Assembly: GCA_020205615.1 (NCBI GenBank)
Contig: CM035151.1
Coordinates: 17,338,322-17,402,321, forward strand
DNA length: 64,000 bases
Direction of reading: 5' to 3'
Source: Panax quinquefolius
Taxonomy: Eukaryota; Streptophyta; Magnoliopsida; Apiales; Araliaceae
The notes beneath the pieces were generated by a model. That model searched no databases and was not told the origin of the DNA. It saw only the letters and a list, made by a program, of their open reading frames with translations. Every line of letters begins with the position of its first letter. Position 1 is the stretch's first letter. A program made the translations under genes and the position numbers. Shown here piece by piece: positions 1-10,239 of this stretch.

Positions 1-1168
1 TCTGTAAAAATATGTTCTTATGAAAATTTGTATGAACATGAATTGAGTGTCATCTATGCCATAAACATGTTTATATATTATTCTATGAGTTGTTAGTTGT
101 TAATTCATGCATATATATGTGATATCAATGGAAATTCATGTTTTCAAAAATGTCAGTGAACTATTGTGAAAAAAATAAGTTTTATATGGAAATCAAATTC
201 ATGTTGTAATTGTTAATTATTGTGTGAGTTAATTGGAGAAATTGTTAGTATGTTTAACAAGTAGTTGATTGTGCTTGGAATTGTATGAATTGGTTTTAAA
301 ACAAAATCACAGTGTTCAATTTCATCAAGAACACTGATATTGATATTTTCTTTAGTTTTATGAAAATTGGGTATTTTAATCTTGTTATTTGATGTGTTAG
401 CATGTTCAAAACATATTAGAAGCTTTGTATAATGTTTTTGTAATACGTATTGTATCAATTGTGGTTGTATGGCAATTCGTAGTGTAGAGTTAAGCCAAAT
501 TGGTTTAATTACGCATAGCTTCATGAACTTGTCGTGCAGTTTTCTGTAAAATGCACACCGCACCTGCAAGTTTTATTAGCGCCATACCACGCCAAGCGTA
601 AAGTTATGCGACATTTTCTGTTTTTGTGAACTTGATGGTTATAACATGTAATAGTTTATAACATGTGTTAAAGTGTTAAGTGGATAATAATGAGCATGTT
701 AATACCATATATTATGTAATTATAATTTGAATAAAAAGGAATTGTATGATAAAGCATGATGTTGTTATTTATACTTGAGTTGATGTTGAGTTTACATTCT
801 TCATGTAATTGATTAAAATCAGAATGTAATTAGTAGTTATAATTGAATTAATATGTTTGATTTTATTATTTATTTGTTTAGGGTGAGTTAACCATGAGGG
901 TTAATCACTTATGTGAGTTAGTTACATGTTAACTAATTTAGATTGTTGTAATTAAACATATATGTGTAGGAAGTGTTAAGTACGTGATTGTATTAAGTAG
1001 CTTGTGCTTGAGGCAAGTTTCCTAAACCTTTCTTTTACATTGTGCAAGTTTTTCTAAACCCTAATCTCAATTAATTATTGAATTCATTATTCATTTATGA
1101 AATTGTCCTTTCATTTCTATATTGGGCAATTGGTTATTTAAATTGAAATGATCTTAACTTATTATTCA
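1..1168 (+). mobile_element. Truncated chromovirus-type LTR fragment
   Basis: This AT-rich segment has no credible coding frame. Around 1005-1060 it carries a block (CTTGTGCTTGAGGCAAGTTT followed by a TTTTACATTGTGCAAG-like stretch) that also occurs, on the opposite strand, in the LTR at 36105-37283. Around 490-515 it has AAGCCAAATTGG-type sequence as in the LTR at 10240-13558. I read it as part of a long chromovirus LTR on the plus strand, cut by the window start on the left and by the gag-only element on the right. Neither terminus nor a target duplication is visible, so the family assignment is inference. Confidence 0.55.
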
Positions 1169-1587
1169 AGTAGTCTCGAGCACATCCAAATGATTTCCAC
1201 TAGTGAACTCCTTATTATCTTTAAGTTCTTGTTCCCTATTCGCCATTTCTTCAAGGAATTTTTTATTAGACTCTGTTTACCACGTTGAATTTTTTCCAAC
1301 TTTCCAATTCCTTGTTAGAACTTGGGGAAAAGGTAGTTTCGGTTCATAAGCAGAAAGAGGTGGAAATTTGTGCTTGAGTACATCATCACTTTGCCTATTT
1401 CATTATCATTTTTACTTTTTGTATTAAATTTTCTTCATCACGAACCTCTCGCACCACATCTCAATATTATGGCACTTACATTTTCAACAATTTGAGAAAG
1501 TGACCTTCCCATCAGAGTTGCAAGTCGACCAACTTGGTCCCTCGATCTTGAACGAAGTTCTTGTCTCCTCATTGGAATTATTGTGGT

Positions 1588-2445
1588 CTAACACATGAAC
1601 CGTTGTGTTTGGTTCATGAATGCCTTGAACATATTCTCCATAGATGTCCCAGAATTGACAGGTACTTCTTGATTTTCTGTGTGGTACTGAGGTTGAGCTT
1701 GCTGAATAACTTGCGTATTCCTTATAGCCATTTGTCGAACCAAAGCAGTTAAATCAAAAATCTGCTGCTCCAAGTCTCTCGTGATTACCCCATTTACCCT
1801 TTGTGGTGTGTGATCCATCTTAGTTCCATACTGCTGTGAGTTAGGTTCCATGTTTGCAATTAAGTTCCTTGCTGCTTCTAGAGTCTTGTCTGCTAGTGCT
1901 CCTCCACTTTCTGCATCAATCATGCTTCTTTCCATTTGTAACAACCCCTCATAGAAGTACTGGATCAAGTAATGTTCATCAATTCCATGAGGTGGACAGC
2001 TGGAACACAACTTCTTAAACCTTTCCCAGTACTCATATAGATTTTCTCCATTAAACTGCCTAATTCCACATATCTCCTTTCTTATATCGGTAACTCTTGA
2101 TAAAGGAAAATACCTCTCCAAGAATAACCTCTGCATATCAGTCCATGATTGTATTGATCCTGAAGGTAGATAGTATAACCAGTCTTTAGCCAAATCTGCT
2201 AATGAGAATGGAAAAAGTCTAAGCTTGATCTGCTCCTCTGCCACTCCTTGTGCTTTCAACGTGGAACACACCACATGGAACTCCTTTAAATGCTTATATG
2301 GATTTTCACCTGTAAGACCACGAAAAGTAGGCAAAAGATGAATTAGTCTAGAGTTAAGTTCAAAAGCAACATCTAAAGTAGGATACTCAATACAAAAAGA
2401 TGGTTGAGTCAGATCACTGGTTGAGCTAATCAACTGATGGGACAA
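1588..2445 (-). pseudogene. gag: Retrotransposon gag (second, left copy), 285 codons then stop
   Basis: The reading frame encodes a Ty3/gypsy Gag of the Tat/Athila type. Near residues 40-60 is FRGLTGENPYKHLKEF, near 80-95 LRLFPFSLADLAKDWLYYLP, then WTDMQRLFLERYFP and the FNGENLYEYWERFKKLCSSC block, in the order expected for a Retrotrans_gag domain. The frame ends at a TAG (1588-1590), but the same frame continues after it with the gag tail (RSRDQVG, VENVSAI). The gag is therefore interrupted by one stop and further damaged beyond it. It lies next to a decayed primer-binding site and lost its 3' part at 1169. It probably does not give a functional capsid protein, though the 285-residue core is open. 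Confidence 0.8.
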
Positions 2446-2578
2446 GAGTTTCTTTTGTATCTGCAGTTTTCTCTATTTCTTGATCAAAATCTTAAGTCAA
2501 TAAAGTTAGAGGATTGAGTCATAAAACAAAAACAAAAAGAAAATAATAAAAATAAACAAAAACAAATAACACTCTTTA

Positions 2579-2594
2579 AGAATCAACGCTAAAA
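2579..2594 (-). other. Decayed primer-binding site (tRNA-Asp type)
   Basis: At the place where the right copy has an intact tRNA-Asp primer-binding site, this copy reads CTTTAAGAATCAACGCT on the plus strand. Most differences are C to T or G to A, with one extra base. It is unlikely to prime reverse transcription. Confidence 0.6.
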
Positions 2595-2596
2595 TT

Positions 2597-4207
2597 TGAG
2601 AGTCATCGCTTACACTCCTAAATTAACCTCACTTTTTTTTTACAAATTTAAACAATTAGCACAAAGAAGTAAGCAAGGATCGATCCCACGGAGAGTGATT
2701 TGTTTTATATTTATCCTATGATTTCTAATGAAAAGGGATTTTGAATTAATTAATTAAATTAACAAGAATAAACTAATATGAATAAACAATAAATAAAAGC
2801 TTCAGCTTCTTCAGCCGGTATCACCTTTTTACAATAATAGATTAATCAAGTGTAACATTATTTACCCTTCAATGAAACTAATAGCCCTAGGTAACAACAA
2901 GCTCTCACTACAAAAACTCCCCTTAGATTGTCACCAATAAAACAAGCTCTTCACAAGATTCTAACAATTATATAACCTAGAATAAGCTCTCTAGATTTAA
3001 TATAATAGCAAAGATTAAGAACTAGGGAATTAGACTATTCCAAGCAACAAACACATAAGCTCGGATTGTTTAACTTGTCTTCGATAATCATAGCAATACT
3101 CAAAAGCTTGTCCACAATCATGTATTACTAATTACTACTTGTGATTAGAAACAATATCAATTACACGTAATATTATTCCTTGATCTAGCATATGATATTT
3201 GTTAATCAACTTAATCCTGCAGAAATCAAATCAGTTAAGCCAAATAGCATTCAGAAATTAAATCAGATTATCAAGAATGAATTTCATGTGAGAAGGAATA
3301 AATAATGAACACTCAATTAACCATTAATTATAAATAAGGTACAACATCCCTTAGAACTGAATAAAAATAACTTAGCTCATGTCTTCAATCCTCTAATGTT
3401 ATACATGAGAGAATGTAGTAGATGATTGAATGAATAAAATCCCGACTCTCATCCTCTATTTATAGTACTAGACAAAGTCCTAAATCCTATGGGAAGTAGA
3501 AATCCAAATCCTAAAAGGAATTACAAATCATAACTAGTTTCCATAAAGAAATAGAGTATAATTTGGAAATAAATCTTAGTATAAAGTAAATCCTAAAGCT
3601 ACTAGAAATAATAATCCCATTCCATGTTGAAATCTGCCAAAATCTGCATTTAGAAACTTTCCAAAAATCCAAGATTTTCTAATTTTCGCGCTCAAATTCG
3701 CTGGGGCGAATTTCCATTTTCTGCTGCGACGTTCTTTGGTAAAACGACCATAACTTTTGATCTAGAAGGAATTACGGGGTCTGCTACCTATCAAAACGAA
3801 GATATCGACGAGATCTACAACTTTCATTCTTTGAGATTTGACATATTCTGGCTGAATCAAGGTCGAAATCGGGCTTCAAGTGACTGCTGTGCAAATTCCA
3901 ACTTCCAAACTTTGAGGTTCAACTTCCGTCTGTTAAAAAGATCATAACTTCTTCACACAAACTCCAATTGGGACGATTCAAGATATTCCAGAAAGCTAAG
4001 GAAGAGTTCTACAATAAAATTCAAGTCTCAAGCCTAGACCATGCATCCACTTTAATGCTAAAAACCCTGTAATTTTCTTTTTTTTCTCATTTCAGCTCCA
4101 ATTCTTCCTGAAATCATTAAACACATTAATAAGCTCATATACACATGAAACATAGAATAAAACTAAACATAAAGGAATCAAAATACATGAATAATATGCA
4201 CTCATCA
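2597..4207 (-). repeat. LTR of the Tat/Athila-like element (left copy, 1611 bp)
   Basis: It begins TGATGAGTGCATATTATTC on the minus strand at 4207 and ends with CTCA at about 2597. It is collinear with the copy at 7278-8892 over its whole length, with scattered substitutions and small indels. A polypurine tract lies just upstream of its start, so it is the 3' LTR of the right-hand unit; it also serves as the leading LTR of the truncated left unit. No reading frame in it is credible. Confidence 0.85.
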
Positions 4208-4224
4208 AATTCCCCCACACTTAG
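4208..4224 (-). promoter_or_regulatory. Polypurine tract before the 3' LTR
   Basis: The minus strand reads AAGTGTGGGGGAATT directly before the LTR start TGATGAG. This is the expected place and composition for the primer of plus-strand DNA synthesis in Tat/Athila elements. Confidence 0.75.
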
Positions 4225-5440
4225 CCTTTACACGTCCTCGTGTAAACCAAAAGTTTAATTTCTAGAAAAATTCTATTCAACCATCATGATTATCAACACT
4301 AAATTTGCAAAAATCTAATCAACGTCTTATCAATCAAATCACAATTACCAACCTTACCATTTCACCAATGAATTTCATTAAATCAAACTATAACCACATG
4401 AGTAACCTTCCCAAAATCCACATACTTACTCAACTTGGTTACCATGGAGCAAAAACCGTGCACACTGACTCACAACCAAGAACAAATTTTCTTGCTTTTT
4501 AAGTTTTTTCATAGAACCTTCTTTTTAGCACAGATGAATGTATTTTTATGCTTCTTTTTCATATATTTTTTTTTCTTTTCTTGACATGTGCAATGTCTCC
4601 TTTTCTTAGGCTTTTCAGAGTTACCCATTAGCGAACTTTCCACCAACGACTCCCAAACCAGATGATCTTAGGGCGCTAGGTGTAGAGACACCCCTAAGGC
4701 TTACTTATTCAAGTAACAAAGGCCACAAAAGTTGACTAGTCAAACTGTTTTTATCCATCACACTTTTCAGCGTGAATATCGATGCTACCCGAGGCTTGGA
4801 TACCCAGTTATTTCGCATAATGGACATTGAAGCAGATTTTTAATTTTTATTTTTTTCCTTCTTTTTTTTTCATTCATCATTTTTTTCACATGGTTCTGCA
4901 ACAACATAAGCAAGTTAAAAAGTTCTAAGTCGTGAAAAGTGCACATAGACAACTCCACAAATAACTTATCCAAATAAGCATGCTTCTCATATTCAAGTAC
5001 TCATGTATCACAAATTCAATTCAAATCAATTATTATGGATCATGGCTTAGTTGTCATCATTTATTAACAAATTAAGCACAAACAGATTCTGAATTTTAGC
5101 ATCAATTTTCAATCTTTGACTTTAACCTTCAAACACATAGGCGAATAGAACCATGGAACCATAATTTTCAAAAAAAAATCAAAAGCATTAATTTTTTCCA
5201 AATTTCCCATCAAAATTGGATCAATATCCCCTAATAAAATAAAAACTTAAATCTTCTCCCCACACTCAAACCTTACATTGTCCCCAATGTAAGAAAATCA
5301 TGCAAAGAAGAAAGAAACTACTAACTGACATGCAAAAACTAAAAAGTAAAGGGATAGAAAAATCAAATCTGGAACCTTGGGTTGCCTCCCAAGCAGCTGC
5401 CCTTGTTTATTATCATTGGCTTGACATCATCCTTCTCATC
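4225..5440 (-). other. 3' untranslated region of the Tat/Athila-like element
   Basis: This 1.2-kb stretch has no supported gene. On the minus strand it starts with GGCAGCTGCTTGGGAGGCAA (about 5380-5403), then has the ACATTGGGGACAATGTAAGG...GTGTGGGG motif at about 5257-5295. I recognise both from the 3' region of Tat/Athila elements. The rest is A/T-rich, with poly(A/T) runs near 4560 and 4860. The motif contains a second polypurine-like tract well upstream of the LTR. Confidence 0.6.
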
Positions 5441-5866
5441 CTATGTAATTGGACTTGTGTACTTCAAGTGGACTAGTAACAATTTCAATTCTTCATTAGG
5501 AACATCTTTCAGATCCTGATTTTGCTCCATTCCAGCCCTTAAATCCTCCTTATATATTTGCTCAAGAGATTCCTGCACTATAGAGTCAACAACATCAATA
5601 GAAAAAATAGAATTAACATTACCAAGATACCCCTTAACTTTATATATGCCGAACTGGACATGTGCGTCATCCAATTCCATGTGTAAGGTCCCATGGTATT
5701 TATCATTGTGTGTTATTGCTGGTACAAGGAAAGTATCATCATCTATGTTCTTCTTATAGAAATCTGCAGGAATTATTAATTCTTCCATCTCTGCCTCTTG
5801 TTCAACCTTTTTAGACTTTGAATACCTGATTTCTTCAAATTTAGCAGTAGTCTCGAGCACATCCAA
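5441..5866 (-). pseudogene. Gag tail fused to the pol linker upstream of reverse transcriptase
   Basis: This 141-codon frame has no catalytic motif. Its end (residues about 125-141, with LKLLLVHLKY) resembles the LKPLPSHLKYAYL linker that separates protease from reverse transcriptase in Tat/Athila polyproteins. Its start continues the gag tail seen upstream. I infer that a deletion joined the gag end to the protease-RT linker and that a second deletion removed everything from reverse transcriptase onward. There is no counterpart in the left unit, which breaks off at this junction. The assignment rests on a short motif. Confidence 0.5.
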
Positions 5867-7128
5867 ATGGTTTCCACTAGTGAACTCCTTATTATCTTTA
5901 AGTTCTTGTTACCTATTCGTCATTTCTTCAAGGAATTTTTCATTAGACTCTGTTTACCACGTTGAATTTTTTCCAACTTTCCAATTCCTTGTTAGAACTT
6001 GGGGAAAAGGTAGTTTCGGTTCATAAGCGAAAAAGAGGTGGAAATTTGTGCTTGAGTACATCACTTCTTTGCTATTTCATTATTATTTTTGACTTGCTTT
6101 GTATTATATTTTCTTCTTTGTTGATCCTCTGCACACCACATCTCAATGTTATGGCACTTACATTTTCAACAATTTGAGAAAGTGACCTTCCTATCGTGGT
6201 TGCAAGTTGACCAACTTGGTCCCTCGATCTTGAATGAAGTTCTTGTCTCCTCATTGGAATTGTTGTGTCCGACACACGAACTGTTGTGTTTGGTTCATGA
6301 ATGCCTTGAACATATTCTCCATAGATGTCCCGTAATCGACAAGTACTTCTTGATTTTCTACGTGGGTAATCGAGGTTGAGCTTCATTGAATAACTTCGTA
6401 TTCCTTGTAGCCATTTGTCAAACCAAAGCAGTTAAATCAGAAATCTGCTGCTCCAAGTCTCTCGTGCTTACCCCATTTACCCTTTGTGGTGTGTGATCCA
6501 TCTTAGTTCCATACTTCTTTGAGTTAGCTGCCATGTTTACAATTAAGTTCCTTGCTACTTCTAGAGTCTTGTCTACTAGTGCTCCTCCACTTTCTGCATC
6601 AATCATGCTTCTTTCCATTTGTAACAACCCCTCATAGAAGTACTGGATCAAGTAATGTTCATCAATTCCATGAGGTGGACAGCTGGAACACAACTTCTTA
6701 AACCTTTCCCAATACTCATATAGATTTTCTCCATTAAACTGCCTAATTCCACATATCTCCTTTCTTATATCGGTAACTCTTGATGAAGGAAAATACCTCT
6801 CCAAGAATAACCTCTGCATATCAGTCCATGATTGTATTAATCCTGAAGGTAGATAGTATAACCAGTCTTTAGCCAAATCTACTAATGAGAATGGAAAAAG
6901 TCTAAGCTTGATCTCGCCTTCCGCCACTCCTTGTGCTTTCATCGTGGAACACACCACATGGAACTCCTTTAGATGCTTATATGGATTTTCACCTGTAAGA
7001 CCACGAAAAGTAGGCAAAAGATGAATTAGTCTAGAGTTAAGTTCAAAAGCTACATCTAAAGTTGGATACTCAATACAAAAAGATGGTTGAGTCAGATCAC
7101 TGGTTGAGCTAATCAAGTGATGGGACAA
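5867..7128 (-). pseudogene. gag: Retrotransposon gag (right copy), frameshifted
   Basis: The first 236 codons (7128-6418) match the left gag copy closely, with the same Retrotrans_gag blocks (FRGLTGENPYKHLKEF, WTDMQRLFLERYFP). The frame then breaks; the gag tail resumes in another frame at 6386-6072, with RDQVGQLATTIGR and VENVSAITLRCG. The latter matches the NAITLRSG motif conserved in Tat/Athila Gag tails. At least one 1-nt difference from the left copy near 6280 explains part of the shift. The start ATG is about 130 bp downstream of the primer-binding site. It is broken and probably non-functional. Confidence 0.8.
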
Positions 7129-7256
7129 GAGTTTCTTTTGTATCTGCAGTTTTCTCTATTTCTTGATCAAAATTTAAGTCAATAAAGTTAGAGGATTGAG
7201 TCATAAATCAAAAACAAAAAGAAAATAAAAAAAATAAACAAAAACAAATAACACTC

Positions 7257-7272
7257 CCCGGCAACGGCGCCA
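7257..7272 (-). other. Primer-binding site complementary to tRNA-Asp
   Basis: The minus strand reads TGGCGCCGTTGCCGGG, a 16-nt match to the 3' end expected for plant tRNA-Asp including CCA. It lies 5-6 nt inside the LTR end, as is usual for Tat/Athila elements. Confidence 0.9.
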
Positions 7273-7277
7273 AAATT

Positions 7278-8892
7278 TGAGAGCTGTCGTTTACACTCCT
7301 AAATTAACCTCACTTTCACTTTACAAATTTAAACAATTAAAGACAAAGAGTAAGCAAGTATCGATCCCACAGAGAGTGATTTGTTTTATATTTATCCTAT
7401 GATTTCTAATGAAAAGGGGATTTTGAATTAATTAATTAAATTAACAAGAATAAACTAATATGAATAAACAATAAATAAAAAGCTTCAGTTCTTCAGTTCA
7501 GTATCACCTTTTTACAATAATAGATTAATCAAGTGTAACATTATTTACCCTTCAATGAAACTAATAGTCCTAGGTAACAACAAGCTCTGCTACCCGAAAC
7601 TCTCCTTAGATTGTCACTCAATAAAACAAGTTCTTCACAAGATTCTAACAATTATATAACCTAGAATAAGCTCTATAGATTTAATATAATAGCAACATTA
7701 AGAACTAGGGAATTAGACTATTCCAAGCAACAAACACATAAGCTCGGATTATTTAACTTGTCTTTTGATAATCATAGCAATACTCAAAAGCTTGTCCACA
7801 ATCATGTATTACTAATTACTACTTGTGATTAGAAACAATATCAATTACACGTAATATTATTCCTTGATCTAGCATATGATATTTGTTAATCAACTTAATC
7901 CTGCAGAAATCAAATCAGTTAAGCCAAATAGCATTCAGAAATTAAATCAGATTATCAAGAATGAATTTCATGTGAGCATGAATAAATAATGAATACTCAA
8001 TTAACCATTAATTATAAATAAGGTTCAACATCCCTTAGAACTGAATAAAAATAACTTAGCTCATGTCTTCAATCCTCCAATGTTGTAGATGAGAGAATGT
8101 AGTAGATGATTGAATGAATAAAACCCTGACTCTCATCCTCTATTTATAGTACTAGACAAAGTCCTAAATCCTATGGGAAGTAGAAATCCAAATCCTAAAA
8201 GGAATTACAAATCATAACTAGTTTCCATAAAGAAATAAAATCTAATTTGGAAATAAATCTTAGTATAAAGTAAATCCTAAAGCTAATAGAAATAATAATC
8301 CCATTCCATGTTGAAATCTGCCAAAATCTGCATTTAGAAACTTTCCAAAATTCCAAGATTTTCTAATTTTCGCGCTCAAATTCGCTGGGGCGAATTTCCA
8401 TTTTCTCTTCGACGTCCTTTGGTAAAACAACCATAACTTTTGATCCAGAAGGAGTTATGGGGTCTGCTACCTATTAAAACGAAGATATCGACGAGATCTA
8501 CAACTTTTATTTTTTGAGATTTGACAGATTCTGGCTGAATCAAGGTCGAAATCGGGCTTGAAGTGACTGTTGTGCAAATTCCAACTTCCAAACTTTGAGT
8601 TTCAACTTCCGTCTGAAAAAAAAGATCATAACTTCTTCATACGAACTCCGATTGGGACGATTCAAGATATTCCGGAAAGCTAAGGAAGAACTCTATAATA
8701 AAATTCAAGTCTCAAGCCTAGACCATGCATCCACTTTAATGCTAAAAACCCTGTAATTTTCTTTTTTTTTCTCATTTCAGCTCCAATTCTTCCTGAAATC
8801 ATTAAACACATTAATAAGCTCATATACACATGAAACATAGAATAAAACTAAACATAAAGGAATCAAAATACATGAATAATATGCACTCATCA
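7278..8892 (-). repeat. LTR of the Tat/Athila-like element (right copy, 1615 bp)
   Basis: It starts TGATGAGTGCAT at 8892 (minus strand) and ends CTCTCA at 7278, next to the primer-binding site. It is collinear with the copy at 2597-4207. It borders a truncated chromovirus LTR at 8893. Confidence 0.88.
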
Positions 8893-10037
8893 GTAACCCC
8901 GACAGAAAAGGTAAAAATTTCATAATAAAATTCATGTCAATATTTCGGTATAATGATATTAAAAGAAATAACATCATTTCCAAAAAAAATAACATCCGTT
9001 ACCTCAAAAAGACAGTACTTTGAATTGGAATATCAGATATAAGGCTGAAGAAAACTTGCGCTGAATAGTAACACTCAAAGTATTTAAATACTCACAAAAA
9101 TACGCTCGATATTATAGAGAGAAATTTCTGATTCTGATATGATTTTCAAATTCTAATTCAGCATCCTATTTATAGGAAAATGCTTAGAACGCCAAAGCAG
9201 AAAATTTAATAAAATATTATTATATATAAAAAAAATTCACGCCCACCTCTTGAAAATCTGATTTCAGAATTTTACACATGCATGTGGGGCCCACCAACAT
9301 GAAAAACATGTTTTTATCATTTATTGTAACAAAATTAATTCAGACCCAATATTTCAGAACTTCAATAATTCATGAAAAATAACCCTTTTATCTGAAAAAT
9401 TCAAATCTCGTGATTTTTTCATAGGAAATTAAATTCTCTACAACTTTACATAAGAAAGTATTTCGAAATTCCAAACAAAAAATGTCCGAAATCCATAAAC
9501 GGGTGATTTTCTACATCAAAATACTGATAAAAATACCTCAGCATTATTTCCTTCTTTTATATCCACAAAATAAATATTTCCTTATCATATAAATCAATAA
9601 TTAATTATTCATAAATAATATTACAAATCTACATATTGATAACTAGGTCGCTCCTGTGGAAAGAGGGGCTTTTCGATAAGGATTTCTCCTTACTGGCGCG
9701 TAATTAGATTAACCTAACCCTTTCCTCGACAGAACTTCCTTAGACATTGCCAATAATGCTATCTAATAATATTATTCAAATAATATGAATTATTGATCTG
9801 ATAATGGGAAATACTGTGCAGTAAGAATTATCAATTAACAATAATATAAAATACTATGCAACCGCGCCAGTGTCTTTACTTTGAATGACGCGTATTACAT
9901 TTCATTTTCCCACTCGGTATTTCAACAATGTTAATAAAGAATAACTCACGACGTTATTCATAGAAAACTCATTCGTGTCATTTTCTTCATCCGACAGTTT
10001 TTCATTATGGGGCCCACAAATGGCAGCGCCGTCGTAC

Positions 10038-10083
10038 GAATATTCCCCAACAACAAGAATATTCCACGACCAAGCGAATATTC
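10038..10083. promoter_or_regulatory. Triple GAATATTC cluster in LTR (HSE-like)
   Basis: Perfect GAATATTC palindromes at 10038-10045, 10057-10064 and 10076-10083 are spaced 19 bp apart. GAAnnTTC is the heat-shock element core. The function is inferred. Confidence 0.5.
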
Positions 10084-10234
10084 CCCGACAATGAATATTT
10101 TATAACCACTTGCTTATTTAAAAATATTTACGTATTTTACCCATAACTTACCACATTAATCAAATTAACCCCTTACTATTCAAAATAATATATAGAGGAA
10201 ATTCAATTTTTTTTTATTCATAAAAGTTGGGGTC

Positions 10235-10239
10235 TTACA
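10235..10239. repeat. Target-site duplication TTACA (left)
   Basis: TTACA here and at 27901-27905 flank the element at 10240-27900. Confidence 0.85.

Larger units (their letters stand above)
1169..8892 (-). mobile_element. Non-autonomous Tat/Athila-like Ty3/gypsy element, LTR-internal-LTR-internal tandem
   Basis: On the minus strand the order is: LTR (8892-7278), tRNA-Asp primer-binding site, gag, a pol-linker remnant, 3' untranslated region, polypurine tract, second LTR (4207-2597), a decayed primer-binding site, and a second gag that stops abruptly at 1169. The two internal segments match closely from the LTRs to the CTCGAGACTACT junction (1169 and about 5848), then diverge. No reverse transcriptase, RNase H or integrase is present, so the element could only have moved with enzymes in trans. 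The tandem form is typical of recombination between copies. The right end interrupts a chromovirus LTR at 8893; the left end is truncated, so no target duplication can be checked. Confidence 0.85.
8893..10239 (-). mobile_element. Truncated chromovirus LTR (TGTAAGACCCC family)
   Basis: Its right end TTGGGGTCTTACA is the LTR start (minus strand). From there it is collinear with the right-hand part of 16026-18634, down to the GTAACCCCGAC point at 8893, where the Tat/Athila-like element begins. The rest of the LTR is missing. It contains a TATA-like CTATTTATAG (about 9168-9177, TATA on the minus strand) and three GAATATTC sites at 10038, 10057 and 10076. Originally it lay beside the leader of the minus-strand element whose LTR is at 36105. 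Confidence 0.8.
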
